Part shown: positions 19,828 to 29,400 of the stretch, one piece after another | Layout of the letters: each line of letters opens with the position of its first letter | Position numbering within the stretch: the stretch's first letter is position 1 | NCBI RefSeq assembly: GCF_001446935.1 | Contig: NZ_LKKK01000011.1 | Span: forward strand, 620,001-684,000 | Reading direction: 5' to 3' | DNA: 64,000 nt | Source: Pseudomonas sp. TTU2014-080ASC | GTDB taxonomy: Bacteria > Pseudomonadota > Gammaproteobacteria > Pseudomonadales > Pseudomonadaceae | Made by a program: the position numbers and the translations under genes | The notes under the pieces: generated by a model | What the model saw: the letters and a program-made list of their open reading frames with translations, nothing else | The model's database searches: none | What the model was told of the DNA's origin: nothing

Positions 19828-20282
19828 TGCGTTGGTACTTCGCCTATGGCTCGAACATGAATCCCGCTCGCATGCAGGCGCGCGGGTTGACAGTGGTCGA
19901 GGTCGTGGCAGGGGTGTTGCCGGGCTATCGCTTGTGTTTTAACAAACGCGCCACTAACCGCGCTGCCGGACGTGCCTACGCCAATATCTGCCATGACCCG
20001 TGTGGCACGGTTGAAGGTGTGCTGTACCTGCTGGCGGATGAGCGGGAAATCACCAAACTCGATCACTACGAAGGTACGCCAGTTTTCTATAGCCGCGAAT
20101 GTATGCCGATCGTTATCGATGGTGGCGTGCAGCCTGCGTGGGTGTATATCGCCAACCCGGCATTCCGCGAGCAAGGGTTGCTACCCAGCGCGGATTACAT
20201 GGCCCACCTGTTGGCAGGCCGTGATTGGCTGTCAGAGGCGTATTGGGCTGAACTGGCAGCCCAGCCCGTTCACCCGGACTGA
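19827..20282 (+). CDS. Gamma-glutamylcyclotransferase-like protein
   Basis: The 151-residue protein has the GGCT fold: the substrate-binding FAYGSNMNPARM loop near the start, a G-x-V-EGVLYLL strand and a Glu in KLDHYEGTPVFY, at the place of the catalytic glutamate. Enzymes of this class release 5-oxoproline from gamma-glutamyl peptides, amines or glutathione-derived compounds. The exact substrate cannot be set from sequence. The ATG overlaps the tusA stop by one base, so translation is likely coupled. The MATE gene is convergent 14 bases after the stop. Confidence 0.85.
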   Translation: MRWYFAYGSNMNPARMQARGLTVVEVVAGVLPGYRLCFNKRATNRAAGRAYANICHDPCGTVEGVLYLLADEREITKLDHYEGTPVFYSRECMPIVIDGGVQPAWVYIANPAFREQGLLPSADYMAHLLAGRDWLSEAYWAELAAQPVHPD

Positions 20283-20296
20283 CTTAGGGGTTCAAC

Positions 20297-21685
20297 TCAG
20301 GACGCTAACGTGGATTGTTTGGCGTAGATATGTCTGCGGGCGCTGCGCTTGAGGCGTACCAACAGCATCAGCGCTGCACAGGTCAGACCTGCTACCAACC
20401 CTTCCCATAGGCCTTTGGGACCGCTGGGTTCAATCAGCCAGTCAGTCAGGCCAAGGCTGTAGCCAACCGGCAAACCGATACCCCAGTAGGCAAACAGGGT
20501 GATGAACATGGTTACGCGGGTGTCCTGATAGCCGCGCAGCGCACCAGCTGCGGTGACCTGTATGGCATCGGAAAACTGGAAGATGGCCGAGTACACCAGC
20601 AATGACGCAGCCACTGCGATTACGGCTGGATCAGGCGTGTACATCTGTGCGATGGGTTCGCGAAACAGCAGCATAACTGTGGCGGACAGACACGCGTAGG
20701 TGAGGGCTGTAACAATGCTTACCCCGGACGCGAAACGGGCTTCGCGAGGATCATTACGCCCCAGCGCCTGGCCGACGCGCACGGTAGTGGCCATAGCCAG
20801 TGCGTACGGGATCATAAAGACAATCGAGCTGAAGTTGAGGGCGATTTGGTGTCCGGCAACCACTGTCGCGCCGAGCCCGCCAATCAGCAGAGCGATTACA
20901 GCGAAAATACTGGACTCGGCAAACACGGAAATGCCAATCGGCAGGCCGACTGTCAGTAAGCGTTTGATCATTGCCCACTGCGGCCAGTCAAAGCGGGTGA
21001 ACAGTCCACTGGAGCCGTATTTAGGCATCCATTTGACCCATGCCAGCATGGCCAGGCACATAAATACCATCACCAGACCGGTCGCCCAGCCGCAACCGAC
21101 GCCCCCCATGGCCGGGACACCCAGCTTGCCGTAGATGAAGATGTAGTTCAGCGGGATATTTAAGGCCAGTCCGCCTAGGCCGATGATCATGCTCGGGCGC
21201 GTCAAGCCTAGGCCGTCACTGAAACAGCGCAGTACGTAATACAGCGCCAACGCCGGGAAGCCGCAGGCTACGCCACGCAGATAGCCCATCGCCGAAGGAA
21301 TCAACTCAGGGTCAACATTCATCAGTCGCAGAACGAACTCTGCATGCCAAAGCAGAGCCGCCGCGGCAATGCCCAGCACAAGCCCCAGCCACAGCGCTTG
21401 CCGTACCACCGGGCCAATCTCGGCATATTCGCCGGCGCCATAGCGCCGGGCCACTTTGGCTGTGGTCGCCAGCAGGGTGCCAGTCATTAGCAGAAAGACC
21501 GGGATCCAGATTGAGTTGCCAAGCGCCACTGAGGCCAAGTCTTGCGGGCTCACCCTGCCGGCCATCACCGCATCGACAAAGCCCATGGCGGTGTTGGCCA
21601 GTTGGGCAATCATGATGGGGAAAGCGAGCGTCAGCAGTTTGCTGAGCTCCGTGCGTACGCGTTCCTGGCGTGAGTGGGCAGTCAT
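20297..21685 (-). CDS. MATE family multidrug efflux transporter (NorM-like)
   Basis: The 462-residue protein has twelve predicted membrane segments arranged as two similar halves, normal for MATE transporters. These export cationic drugs and dyes in exchange for Na+ or H+. Family text includes LAFPIMIAQLANTAMGFVDAVMAGRVS at the start (split over the first helix) and GLPIGISVFAESSIFAVIAL at the start of the second half. The ATG at 21685 gives the usual short cytoplasmic leader; in-frame sequence upstream is unconserved and Cys-rich. The substrate range is not predictable. Confidence 0.92.
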   Translation of the reverse strand: MTAHSRQERVRTELSKLLTLAFPIMIAQLANTAMGFVDAVMAGRVSPQDLASVALGNSIWIPVFLLMTGTLLATTAKVARRYGAGEYAEIGPVVRQALWLGLVLGIAAAALLWHAEFVLRLMNVDPELIPSAMGYLRGVACGFPALALYYVLRCFSDGLGLTRPSMIIGLGGLALNIPLNYIFIYGKLGVPAMGGVGCGWATGLVMVFMCLAMLAWVKWMPKYGSSGLFTRFDWPQWAMIKRLLTVGLPIGISVFAESSIFAVIALLIGGLGATVVAGHQIALNFSSIVFMIPYALAMATTVRVGQALGRNDPREARFASGVSIVTALTYACLSATVMLLFREPIAQMYTPDPAVIAVAASLLVYSAIFQFSDAIQVTAAGALRGYQDTRVTMFITLFAYWGIGLPVGYSLGLTDWLIEPSGPKGLWEGLVAGLTCAALMLLVRLKRSARRHIYAKQSTLAS

Positions 21686-21873
21686 CTGGCAGTGTCCGTT
21701 TGCGGGCAGAAAGCCGAGCAGTTTACTTCTTGCCGAAGTAGTCAGGAAATGATTTGTCGGATTGCAGCAGGTCACGCTTTATAACATGCATTCAGCGCAT
21801 GGAGAGGTTTGGGGCAGCAAGCCAGGCCAAGCCCTGGCTGCTAGAATGCCGTACGCATTTTCGGAGCCGTACC

Positions 21874-23028
21874 ATGCAAATCGTTGCTGACGAAAACATT
21901 CCGCTTCTTGATGAGTTCTTTGCGGGCTTTGGTGAAATCCGTCGTTTGCCCGGCCGTTCAATTGACGCTGCCAGTGTGGCTGATGCCGATGTGTTGCTGG
22001 TGCGTTCAGTGACCCAAGTTAGCCGGGCGCTTTTACAGAGTTCTCCCGTCAAGTTTGTTGGCACCTGCACCATCGGCACAGACCACTTGGACATTCCGTA
22101 TCTCGCGGAGGCTGGAGTCACCTGGTCCAGCGCACCGGGCTGTAATGCCCGTGGGGTTGTTGATTATGTGCTGGGTAGTTTGGTTGTTCTGGCTGAACGT
22201 CAGGCGGCCAACCTGGCTGCGCGCACCTACGGTGTGATTGGTGCAGGACAAGTGGGTGGGCGCTTGGTCAAGGTGCTCAAAGGCTTGGGCTGGCGCGTGC
22301 TGGTGTGCGACCCGCTGCGTGAGGCGGCCGAGGGCGGTGATTTTGTCAGCTTGCAGCAGGTGTTGGAGAGCTGTGATGTGATCAGTCTGCATACGCCGCT
22401 GGAAAAGGCCGGAGCGCACCCGACCCACCACCTGCTCAATGCCGAGCGTTTGGCAGCCCTCAAGCCAGGTTGTTGGTTGATCAACAGCAGCCGTGGTCCT
22501 GTCGTGGACAATCAGGCTCTGCTGGCGCTGCTGAATAAACGCACTGATTTGCGTGTGGTACTGGATGTCTGGGAGGGCGAGCCGCAGGCCAATGTGGAGT
22601 TGGCGGCCCTCTGTCAGATTGCCACACCGCACATCGCCGGCTACAGCTTGGATGGCAAGTTGCGTGGCACCGAGCAAATTTACCAGGCCTACTGTCGCGC
22701 TGCTGGCTTGGAGGTCAGTATCGACCTGCAATCCCTGATGCCCGCACCCTGGCTGCATGAGCTGGTGCTGGATGTGGCTACACCACAAGACTGGGCATTG
22801 TCAGGAATTTGTCGGGCGGTGTATGACCCGCGCCAAGATGATGCCAATTTTCGTCGTAGCCTGACGGGCGACTCAGCCACCCGGCGTGCCGCGTTTGATG
22901 CGCTTCGCAAACAGTATCCGGTACGCCGGGAGATTGAAGGTTTGCAGGTGCGGTTAAAAGGAGAGGCCGAGCACCAGGCTCTGGCAGAAATGATCAGCGC
23001 GCTGGGCGCAGTGCTGGTACGTGGCTAG
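21874..23028 (+). CDS. pdxB: 4-phosphoerythronate dehydrogenase
   Basis: PdxB oxidises 4-phospho-D-erythronate in the DXP-dependent pathway to pyridoxal phosphate. The 384-residue protein is a D-2-hydroxyacid dehydrogenase. The NAD-binding loop is [13 protein letters not shown], catalytic residues lie in [10 protein letters not shown] (Arg) and [12 protein letters not shown] (His), and there is a PdxB-specific C-terminal dimerisation domain after about residue 285. Start 21874 has CGGAG just upstream and begins [10 protein letters not shown], as in homologues. An inverted repeat AGCCAGG / CCTGGCT (21820-21839) followed by CTAGAAT sits where a promoter is expected. It is divergent from the MATE gene. 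Confidence 0.95.
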   Translation: MQIVADENIPLLDEFFAGFGEIRRLPGRSIDAASVADADVLLVRSVTQVSRALLQSSPVKFVGTCTIGTDHLDIPYLAEAGVTWSSAPGCNARGVVDYVLGSLVVLAERQAANLAARTYGVIGAGQVGGRLVKVLKGLGWRVLVCDPLREAAEGGDFVSLQQVLESCDVISLHTPLEKAGAHPTHHLLNAERLAALKPGCWLINSSRGPVVDNQALLALLNKRTDLRVVLDVWEGEPQANVELAALCQIATPHIAGYSLDGKLRGTEQIYQAYCRAAGLEVSIDLQSLMPAPWLHELVLDVATPQDWALSGICRAVYDPRQDDANFRRSLTGDSATRRAAFDALRKQYPVRREIEGLQVRLKGEAEHQALAEMISALGAVLVRG

Positions 23029-23031
23029 GCA

Positions 23032-23048
23032 GGGCGGCTGAGCCGCCC
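23032..23048. terminator. Short hairpin between pdxB and the PA1571-type gene
   Basis: GGGCGGC pairs with GCCGCCC around a 3-base loop, between convergent genes. There is only a weak T-run, so confidence is moderate. Confidence 0.5.
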
Positions 23049-23058
23049 ATGCGTGTGT

Positions 23059-23217
23059 TTACTTGCGTTTGTTATCGATGGCTTGCTGCTGGTCCAGCTC
23101 GCGGCAGGCCTTCTGGATCATGTCTTCAGTAATCGGAATTTCGCGGCCTTGCGCATCGATCACGTAGCCGACCTGAGACGGAGCTGGGGTGCTGGCTTTT
23201 TGTGGGTGACTTTGCAT
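23059..23217 (-). CDS. PA1571-type small conserved protein (52 aa)
   Basis: Reading the minus strand from the ATG at 23217 gives a 52-residue product beginning MQSHPQKAST. Its centre, GYVIDAQGREIPITEDMIQKACRELDQQ, is split as VIDAQGREIPITEDM and IQKACRELDQQ; this pattern is shared by a small Pseudomonas family often labelled PA1571. AAGGAG stands seven bases before the start. The protein is hydrophilic, has no signal or membrane segment, and its function is unknown. It is convergent with pdxB and stops 31 bases after it. The central DAQGREIPIT looks like a beta-hairpin followed by one helix. Confidence 0.8.
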   Translation of the reverse strand: MQSHPQKASTPAPSQVGYVIDAQGREIPITEDMIQKACRELDQQQAIDNKRK

Positions 23218-23366
23218 GCTGCTCTCCTTAATCAGTTAATCAGGCGGTACGGACTGCATCTTAGTAGTGGTGTATGAACATGCCATGACGCTACATACCT
23301 GGATATGGCTCTTTGGTTGTAGCAGGTGGCATGCCAAAGCATGGAATTTTCAGGGTAGAGGGTGAA

Positions 23367-24482
23367 ATGGCGCTTTTCCACATCGGTCTGATCATCAATC
23401 CGCTGGCAGGTCTTGGCGGGCCAGCTGGGTTCAAAGGATCTGATGGTATGGCTGAAAAGGCTCTGGAGCAGGGTTTTGAGGCTAAGTCGGCACAGCGCAC
23501 GAAGGTCGCGCTGGAGGCCCTACTGCCGTTACGCGAGCGAGTGCATTTCGTCGTTTTCCCCGGAGCGATGGGGGAAACCTTGATGCAGGAGATGGGCTTC
23601 AGTCACGAAGTCGTCGGAACCTTGGCGTCTACGCAGACCACAGCGTCGGATACCCGACAGGCCGTACTGCACCTTCAGGAGGCCGGCGTGGCGTTGATCC
23701 TGTTTGCCGGTGGTGACGGCACGGCGCGGGATGTGTGTGAGGCGGTACGGGCTGATCAGCCGGTGTTGGGGATCCCGGCAGGCGTGAAGATTCAGTCTGG
23801 AGTTTATGCCGTTAGCCCACGTGCAGCCGGCGAGCTGACGGCACGTCTGATTCAGGGCGGGCTGGTGCGCCTGGCCACTGGTGAAGTGCGGGATATTGAT
23901 GAAAATGCGCTGCGTGAAGGGCGAGTGACTGCCCGTTGGTACGGTGAACTGACTGTGCCCGAGGAGGGTGGCTTTGTTCAGCACGTCAAACAAGGTGGGA
24001 TGGAGTCTGAAGAGCTAGTGCTCAATGACCTGGCCGACTGGCTGCAAGACAGTTGGGAAGAGGGTGTGCGCTATGTCTTCGGCCCCGGATCCACCTTGCA
24101 TGGTCTGGCGGCAAACCTTGGCTTGGAGACCACGTTGTTGGGCGTTGATGTAATCGAAAACGGCCAGATCATTGCAGCGGATGTGAATGAACATCAGTTA
24201 TTCGAGTTGGTGGAGGATAAGCCAGCACGCCTGTTGGTTACGGCTATTGGTGGGCAGGGACACATCATTGGTCGTGGCAATCAGCAGATCAGCCCGCGAG
24301 TGCTGCGTGCCATCGGCCTGGAGAACATCCGGGTGATTGCTACCAAGCGCAAACTCGGCACCCTCGAAGGTCGCCCTTTGCTGGTCGACAGCGGGGATGT
24401 GCAGCTCGATGACAGTTTTCCTGATGTGATCAGGGTTTGGGCCGGTTACAAAGAAGAGTTGTTGTATCCGGTTAGCAAATAG
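23367..24482 (+). CDS. ATP-NAD kinase family protein
   Basis: The 371-residue protein has the NAD-kinase/diacylglycerol-kinase core motif FAGGDGTARDV near residue 115 and IGLIINPLAGLGG at the start. It belongs to the AcoX-like branch, distinct from the housekeeping NAD kinase (NadK), and is longer because of a C-terminal extension (about 250-371, with GQGHIIGRGNQQISPRVL). Phosphorylation of NAD or a related nucleotide is expected from the fold but not proven. ATG 23367 gives the conserved beginning MALFHIG; an earlier in-frame codon at 23313 would add an unconserved leader. It is divergent from the PA1571-type gene. Confidence 0.85.
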   Translation: MALFHIGLIINPLAGLGGPAGFKGSDGMAEKALEQGFEAKSAQRTKVALEALLPLRERVHFVVFPGAMGETLMQEMGFSHEVVGTLASTQTTASDTRQAVLHLQEAGVALILFAGGDGTARDVCEAVRADQPVLGIPAGVKIQSGVYAVSPRAAGELTARLIQGGLVRLATGEVRDIDENALREGRVTARWYGELTVPEEGGFVQHVKQGGMESEELVLNDLADWLQDSWEEGVRYVFGPGSTLHGLAANLGLETTLLGVDVIENGQIIAADVNEHQLFELVEDKPARLLVTAIGGQGHIIGRGNQQISPRVLRAIGLENIRVIATKRKLGTLEGRPLLVDSGDVQLDDSFPDVIRVWAGYKEELLYPVSK

Positions 24483-24577
24483 GCGGTTTTGCTGTCAGAT
24501 AAGACGCATCAGTGTTTTCTTCACCGGTTAATCTGTGCCCTGCGTCTGCGGTCCATCCCTTTTAATAGTGAGCCCCC

Positions 24578-26362
24578 ATGCCTAGAGTTCTCTCTTCACG
24601 TAACCGCAGTGCCTTGAGTGTCGCCTGGCGTTTTATTTCACCGTATCGCGGCCGGGTGATTGGGGCTTTACTGGCGCTGATGTTTACCGCTGCCATCACC
24701 TTGTCCATGGGGCAGGGTATTAAGTTGTTGGTCGATCAGGGTTTGGCGACTCAGTCGGCCGACGCGCTCAGGCACTCCATCGCGCTGTTCTTTGTGTTGG
24801 TGTTTGCTCTGGCGATCGGTACGTACACGCGCTTTTATCTGGTGTCTTGGTTGGGCGAAAGGGTGGTGGCGGATATCCGCAAGCGTGTGTTTAACCATTT
24901 GGTTGAGATGCACCCTGGCTTTTATGAGAGCAACCGAAGCTCTGAAATTCAGTCGCGGCTGACGGCGGATACCACGTTGCTGCAATCGGTAATTGGCTCG
25001 TCACTGTCGATGGCTCTGCGCAACCTGATCATGTTGGTCGGCGGCAGCATTCTGCTGGTTGTCACCAATGCCAAGCTCAGTGGCATCGTGCTGTTGGCCT
25101 TGCCTTTGGTGGTTGCACCGATCTTGGTTTTTGGCCGTCGCGTGCGCAGCTTGTCGCGGCAGAGTCAGGACCGCGTGGCAGATGTTGGCAGTTATGTCGG
25201 CGAGGCGTTGGGCCAGATCAAAACGGTGCAGGCCTATAACCACCAATCCGAGGATATGCGCCGCTTCGGCCTGTCAGCAGAGGCTGCATTCGATACGGCG
25301 CGTAAGCGCATCGCTCAGCGAGCCTGGCTGATCACGGTGGTGATTGTGTTGGTGCTGGGCGCTGTGGGCGTCATGTTGTGGGTTGGCGGTATGGATGTAA
25401 TTGCCGGGCGCATCAGTGGTGGTGAGTTGGCGGCGTTTGTGTTCTATAGCTTGATTGTGGGGTCTTCGTTCGGCACCTTGAGTGAGGTAATTGGCGAGCT
25501 ACAGCGTGCTGCTGGAGCGGCCGAGCGAATTGCCGAACTGCTCCAGGCGCGCAACGAGATCACTGCGCCGACTGGTGATTTGCTGCGGCTCAGGCATCCG
25601 GTTGAAGGGCGCATTGAGCTAGAGAATGTGCAGTTTTCCTACCCGACACGGCCAGAGAGTTTGGCAATCAATGGCATCAGTCTGCAGATTGAACCAGGGG
25701 AGACGCTGGCGCTGGTCGGGCCATCGGGGGCGGGTAAGTCGACCCTGTTCGATCTGTTGCTGCGTTTTTTTGATCCGCAGCAGGGGCGCATTCTTATTGA
25801 TGGTCAGTCCATCAGTCAGTTAGATCCGCACGACCTACGTAAGGCCTTCGCCTGGGTTTCACAAAGTCCGGCGCTGTTTTTCGGTAGTGTCGAAGACAAC
25901 ATTCGCTATGGGCGCAGTGAGGCCAGCTTTGCTGAAGTCGAATCGGCTGCCAAGGCGGCCCATGCACATGAGTTCATCCTCAAATTACCGCAGGGTTACC
26001 AAACTCATTTAGGCGAGGCGGGATTGGGGCTCTCCGGCGGTCAGCGCCAGCGTCTGGCGATTGCCCGTGCGTTGTTGTCGGATGCGCCCATTCTGTTGCT
26101 GGACGAAGCTACCAGCGCGCTGGACGCTGAGAGCGAACACCTGATACAGCAGGCCTTGCCGGGACTTATGAAGGACCGCACTACACTGGTGATCGCTCAC
26201 CGTCTGGCGACGGTGAAAAGTGCTGACCGCATTGCAGTGATTGAGCAGGGGCGTCTGGTTGCCATTGGCAGCCATTCCGAGCTGGTTAGCAGCAGCCCTC
26301 TATATGCACGGTTGGCTGAGCTGCAGTTCGGCTTGGATGAGGCTGCTACGGCAGTCGATTAG
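24578..26362 (+). CDS. ABC exporter, fused membrane and ATP-binding domains (ABCB type)
   Basis: The 594-residue half-transporter has six membrane segments in residues 20-310 and a nucleotide-binding domain in about 345-585. Motifs are Walker A GPSGAGKST, signature LSGGQRQRL, Walker B ILLLDEATSALD and the switch His in VIAHRLATV. It works as a homodimer in the inner membrane. Similarity is to MsbA/LmrA-like lipid or drug exporters, but msbA itself in pseudomonads is usually next to lpxK, which is absent here, so I do not name it. It lies 95 bases after the ATP-NAD-kinase gene on the same strand and is convergent with the EamA gene. Confidence 0.92.
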   Translation: MPRVLSSRNRSALSVAWRFISPYRGRVIGALLALMFTAAITLSMGQGIKLLVDQGLATQSADALRHSIALFFVLVFALAIGTYTRFYLVSWLGERVVADIRKRVFNHLVEMHPGFYESNRSSEIQSRLTADTTLLQSVIGSSLSMALRNLIMLVGGSILLVVTNAKLSGIVLLALPLVVAPILVFGRRVRSLSRQSQDRVADVGSYVGEALGQIKTVQAYNHQSEDMRRFGLSAEAAFDTARKRIAQRAWLITVVIVLVLGAVGVMLWVGGMDVIAGRISGGELAAFVFYSLIVGSSFGTLSEVIGELQRAAGAAERIAELLQARNEITAPTGDLLRLRHPVEGRIELENVQFSYPTRPESLAINGISLQIEPGETLALVGPSGAGKSTLFDLLLRFFDPQQGRILIDGQSISQLDPHDLRKAFAWVSQSPALFFGSVEDNIRYGRSEASFAEVESAAKAAHAHEFILKLPQGYQTHLGEAGLGLSGGQRQRLAIARALLSDAPILLLDEATSALDAESEHLIQQALPGLMKDRTTLVIAHRLATVKSADRIAVIEQGRLVAIGSHSELVSSSPLYARLAELQFGLDEAATAVD

Positions 26363-26385
26363 TCCTGGGCGGTCCGTCTGAGAGA

Positions 26386-27249
26386 TTACTTCTGCGGTCT
26401 GATCGTGGCCGCAGCACCTGCCGAAGCGAGGATGATGGCGCTGATGGCAATCCATTGGCTGAACGTCAGGCGCTCGCTCAAAAACAGCAGGCCTGATAGC
26501 GCGGCAATGGCCGGTTCCATACTCATCAACACGCTGAACGTCCGCGCTGGCAGGCGGGTCAGGGCAATCATTTCGAGGCTGTAGGGCAGTGCTGAGGAGA
26601 GCACGGCAACACCTATCGCGATGGGCAGGATGTCGATAGTAAACAGGCTGCTACCTGCTTGCGACAGGCCAATCGGGAACACCAATAGGGCAGCAACCAA
26701 GGTGCCAAGCGCAACGGTGTGGCGGCCGTGCTCGGCACCGGCTTTCTGTCCAAAAACGATATACAGCGCCCAGCAAATCCCGGCGGCCAGGGCTAGGGCC
26801 ATGCCCATCGGGTCCAGCGCGGTCTCAGTTTTACCGGTCGGCAATAGCAGCCACAGACCGAACACTGCCAGTGCAATCCAGACAAAATCCAGTAACCGCC
26901 GTGATGACAGCAAGGCCAGGGCAAGCGGGCCAGTGAACTCCAGGGCTACAGCAATGCCGAGGGGAATGGTCTTCAGGGAAAGGTAGAACAGCAGGTTCAT
27001 GCCGCCCAATGACAGGCCGTAGGCGACCAGTGAACGGCACGATTGCAGGGTCAGTTTGGCTCGCCAGGGGCGCATGATCATGCATAGGATCAAGGCTGCA
27101 ATGCTCAGGCGCAGGGCGGTTGTACCGCTGGCTCCCACTTCCGGGAACAGACTCTTGGCCAGAGACGCGCCGCTCTGGATGGAGGTCATGGCTACCAGTA
27201 ACACCAGAATGGGCACTATCACCAAGGAGAAGCGGGACGAGCGGGGCAT
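26386..27249 (-). CDS. EamA/RhtA-family exporter
   Basis: The 287-residue protein has ten predicted membrane segments in two similar halves (EamA repeats), as in the threonine/homoserine exporter RhtA. Supporting text is GASLAKSLFPEVGASGTTALRL in the first repeat (split over two helices) and ALPYSLEMIALTRLPARTFSVLMSMEPA in the second, the latter highly typical of RhtA. It probably exports an amino acid or similar small metabolite; the substrate is not fixed. ATG 27249 has AGGA nine bases upstream. Its promoter must lie in the short gap after the ppnP terminator. Confidence 0.85.
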   Translation of the reverse strand: MPRSSRFSLVIVPILVLLVAMTSIQSGASLAKSLFPEVGASGTTALRLSIAALILCMIMRPWRAKLTLQSCRSLVAYGLSLGGMNLLFYLSLKTIPLGIAVALEFTGPLALALLSSRRLLDFVWIALAVFGLWLLLPTGKTETALDPMGMALALAAGICWALYIVFGQKAGAEHGRHTVALGTLVAALLVFPIGLSQAGSSLFTIDILPIAIGVAVLSSALPYSLEMIALTRLPARTFSVLMSMEPAIAALSGLLFLSERLTFSQWIAISAIILASAGAAATIRPQK

Positions 27250-27277
27250 GGCGGTTGGATCCTGTCTGATCAATAAA

Positions 27278-27302
27278 AAAGCCGGCCTTGTGGGCCGGCT
27301 TT
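27278..27302 (-). terminator. Terminator of ppnP
   Basis: AAGCCGGCC pairs with GGCCGGCTT (9 bp). In the ppnP direction the stem is followed by TTTTTTATTG, a classic intrinsic terminator. Confidence 0.9.
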
Positions 27303-27317
27303 AGCACCACGGGTGAC

Positions 27318-27599
27318 TTAGCGATATTCGCAAAGGTATGCGGTATCGACGGCCACTTTAAGCTGAAACTTGCTGTTGGCTGGAACAGTGAATTTGCTGC
27401 CAGCGGCAAAAGTTTCCCAGTTCTCAGAGCCTGGCAGTTTTACTGTCAGTGCACCGGCAACAACGTGCATGATTTCCAGCTGGTTGGTGCCGAACTCGTA
27501 TTCACCTGCAGCCATCACGCCAATAGTTGCGGGACCTTCTTCCATGCCGAAAGCAATGGATTTGACGGTGCCGTCGAAATATTCGTTGACCTTGAACAT
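27318..27599 (-). CDS. ppnP: Pyrimidine/purine nucleoside phosphorylase PpnP
   Basis: PpnP (formerly YaiE, DUF1255) splits several nucleosides with phosphate. The 93-residue protein is the full cupin-fold family length, with [11 protein letters not shown] near the start, [14 protein letters not shown] in the middle and [13 protein letters not shown] before the C-terminus. GAGG precedes the ATG by eight bases. It is flanked by its own terminator and lies 66 bases downstream of the exonuclease gene on the same strand, so it could share that transcript. It is cytoplasmic. Confidence 0.95.
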   Translation of the reverse strand: MFKVNEYFDGTVKSIAFGMEEGPATIGVMAAGEYEFGTNQLEIMHVVAGALTVKLPGSENWETFAAGSKFTVPANSKFQLKVAVDTAYLCEYR

Positions 27600-27665
27600 C
27601 TGCAGATCCTCGATGGGAAAAATGGTGCGCCAGTATGCCGAAGGCCGCCTGCGCCGTCATCTGCT

Positions 27666-28208
27666 TTAGAACGGCTGCGCCAGTGAAATCAAACGCGCCG
27701 TATTGCGGGCATCTGTCAGGGCGCGGTGCTGTTGTCCACTAAAGTGCAGGCCGGCCAGATTCAGGGCGGTGCGCAGGCCAACTGGCCTGGTCAGGTGGCG
27801 GGCTCGGGCGAACAGCCGCTTCAGGTTGTGATGGGGCAGCAGCGCCAGCGTAGTGGTAATGCCGTGTTGCTGCCATTCAATCAGCAACTGCTTGCGATCA
27901 TAGTCGCCCCAGCTAATCCAGCCTGAAAGTGTAATGTGTTGCCCGTCAAGCCAGCGTTCAAAATCGTTCCAAACCTGAGTCAGGGTGGCTGCGCTGTCGA
28001 TATCCGATTGACTGATGTGCGTCAGGTGCTGGCAGAACTGAGTGATCTGAGGGCGTCGTGTAGGACGGACGAAACGCTGAAAGTTTCCAAGCTCAGCGCC
28101 GTCTGCATTAACGATGCATGCACCCATTTCGATGATTTCCATCTCAGATACTGGCCAGCCGCCTTCATCTGTGGTGGCTTCCAGATCAATCACTAGCCAG
28201 TTCGACAT
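27666..28208 (-). CDS. DEDDh 3'-5' exonuclease
   Basis: The 180-residue protein is a DEDD-family exonuclease of the ERI-1/KapD type. Exo I is WLVIDLEATT (Asp, Glu near residues 8 and 10), Exo II is SWGDYDRKQL with a conserved Asp, and Exo III is HRALTDARNTARL with His and Asp. All metal ligands are present, so activity is likely, on RNA or single-stranded DNA. GGAGGGGG stands directly before the ATG at 28208, deciding that start against longer in-frame options. Homologues are often annotated as exonuclease or inhibitor of KinA, and no precise role is known. Confidence 0.85.
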   Translation of the reverse strand: MSNWLVIDLEATTDEGGWPVSEMEIIEMGACIVNADGAELGNFQRFVRPTRRPQITQFCQHLTHISQSDIDSAATLTQVWNDFERWLDGQHITLSGWISWGDYDRKQLLIEWQQHGITTTLALLPHHNLKRLFARARHLTRPVGLRTALNLAGLHFSGQQHRALTDARNTARLISLAQPF

Positions 28209-28421
28209 TGCCCCCTCCTTAGCTGAAAGCGAGTATGGAAGCAGTCTGGTTTGCGGTAAAGGCGCCACGCGGCTGTGGCGTTGGTTTAAACGATGACTGT
28301 ACTGGTAATCATGGTGTTGGAACGGCATGCTGCATGCTTACGGCCACGCCTGCATGGTTGTGCCGAGTTGAAGCGTAGACGCGGTTAATCCCGATTGGGT
28401 GTGTAGAACGTAGAGGTAAAC

Positions 28422-29291
28422 ATGGCAAAAGTGGCATTTGTTGGGTTGGGCGTGATGGGCTACCCAATGGCGGGGCATTTGGCTAAGTCTGGGCATGAAG
28501 TGTGTGTGTACAACCGCACGGTTGCTAAGGCTGAGCAGTGGGTCGCTGAATATGGCGGAAAATATGCCCGGACACCGCGTGAAGCCTCTGCAGATGCTGA
28601 GTTTGTCATGGTCTGTGTGGGTAATGATGATGATCTGCGCAGTGTTGTTTTGGGGAGTGATGGGGCTTATGCCGGTATGCGCCAGGGCGCAGTGCTGGTT
28701 GATCACACCACGGCATCTGCTCAGGTTGCCCGCGAATTGGCAGTCGAGGCCGCAACACGCAACCTGGGTTTTATTGATGCGCCAGTTTCAGGTGGTCAGG
28801 CAGGTGCGCAGAACGGTGCGTTGACCATCATGGTGGGGGGCGATGCTGCGTTATATGCCAAAGCAGAGCCTGTTATTGCCGCCTACGCGCGAATGAGTCG
28901 ACTGATGGGCGAGGCCGGGAGCGGCCAGCTGACCAAAATGGTCAACCAGATTTGTATTGCCGGTTTGGTCCAAGGCCTCTCTGAGGCGCTGCATTTCGCT
29001 CAGTGTGCGGGGTTGGACGCCGAAGGTGCGATGGCAGTCATCAGCAAAGGTGCTGCACAGTCGTGGCAGCTCGAGAATCGTCATAAAACCATGCTAGCCG
29101 GTGAGTATGAACACGGTTTTGCAGTGGATTGGATGCGCAAGGACCTGTCGATTCTGCTTGAGGAAGCCCGTCGCAATGGTGCGCAGCTGCCTGTGACAGC
29201 GTTGGTCGATCAGTTTTACGCGGATGTGCAGAAAATGGGCGGCGGGCGTTGGGATACCTCCAGCCTGCTAGCACGTTTGCAGCGTGATTGA
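28422..29291 (+). CDS. NAD(P)-dependent beta-hydroxyacid dehydrogenase
   Basis: The 289-residue protein belongs to the 3-hydroxyisobutyrate dehydrogenase family. The Rossmann loop is FVGLGVMGYPMAGHL, the substrate-binding segment is DAPVSGGQAGAQNGALTIMVGG, and the catalytic Lys lies in GQLTKMVNQ. The C-terminal helical domain contains WMRKDLSILLEEAR. Substrates in this family include 3-hydroxyisobutyrate, tartronate semialdehyde and glyoxylate; GVMGYPMAGHLA resembles the glyoxylate/succinic-semialdehyde reductase branch, but this is only suggestive. GAGG precedes the ATG. It is divergent from the exonuclease gene. Confidence 0.88.
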   Translation: MAKVAFVGLGVMGYPMAGHLAKSGHEVCVYNRTVAKAEQWVAEYGGKYARTPREASADAEFVMVCVGNDDDLRSVVLGSDGAYAGMRQGAVLVDHTTASAQVARELAVEAATRNLGFIDAPVSGGQAGAQNGALTIMVGGDAALYAKAEPVIAAYARMSRLMGEAGSGQLTKMVNQICIAGLVQGLSEALHFAQCAGLDAEGAMAVISKGAAQSWQLENRHKTMLAGEYEHGFAVDWMRKDLSILLEEARRNGAQLPVTALVDQFYADVQKMGGGRWDTSSLLARLQRD

Positions 29292-29400
29292 GTCATCGGC
29301 AATGCGGTGATTCCGTTTACCTGAGAGGGGCTGCACAGGTGAAAACGCGCAGAGTAAAATTTGCGCGTTTTTCGTTTTGCTTCCTTCGGGGGTAGTCCTG

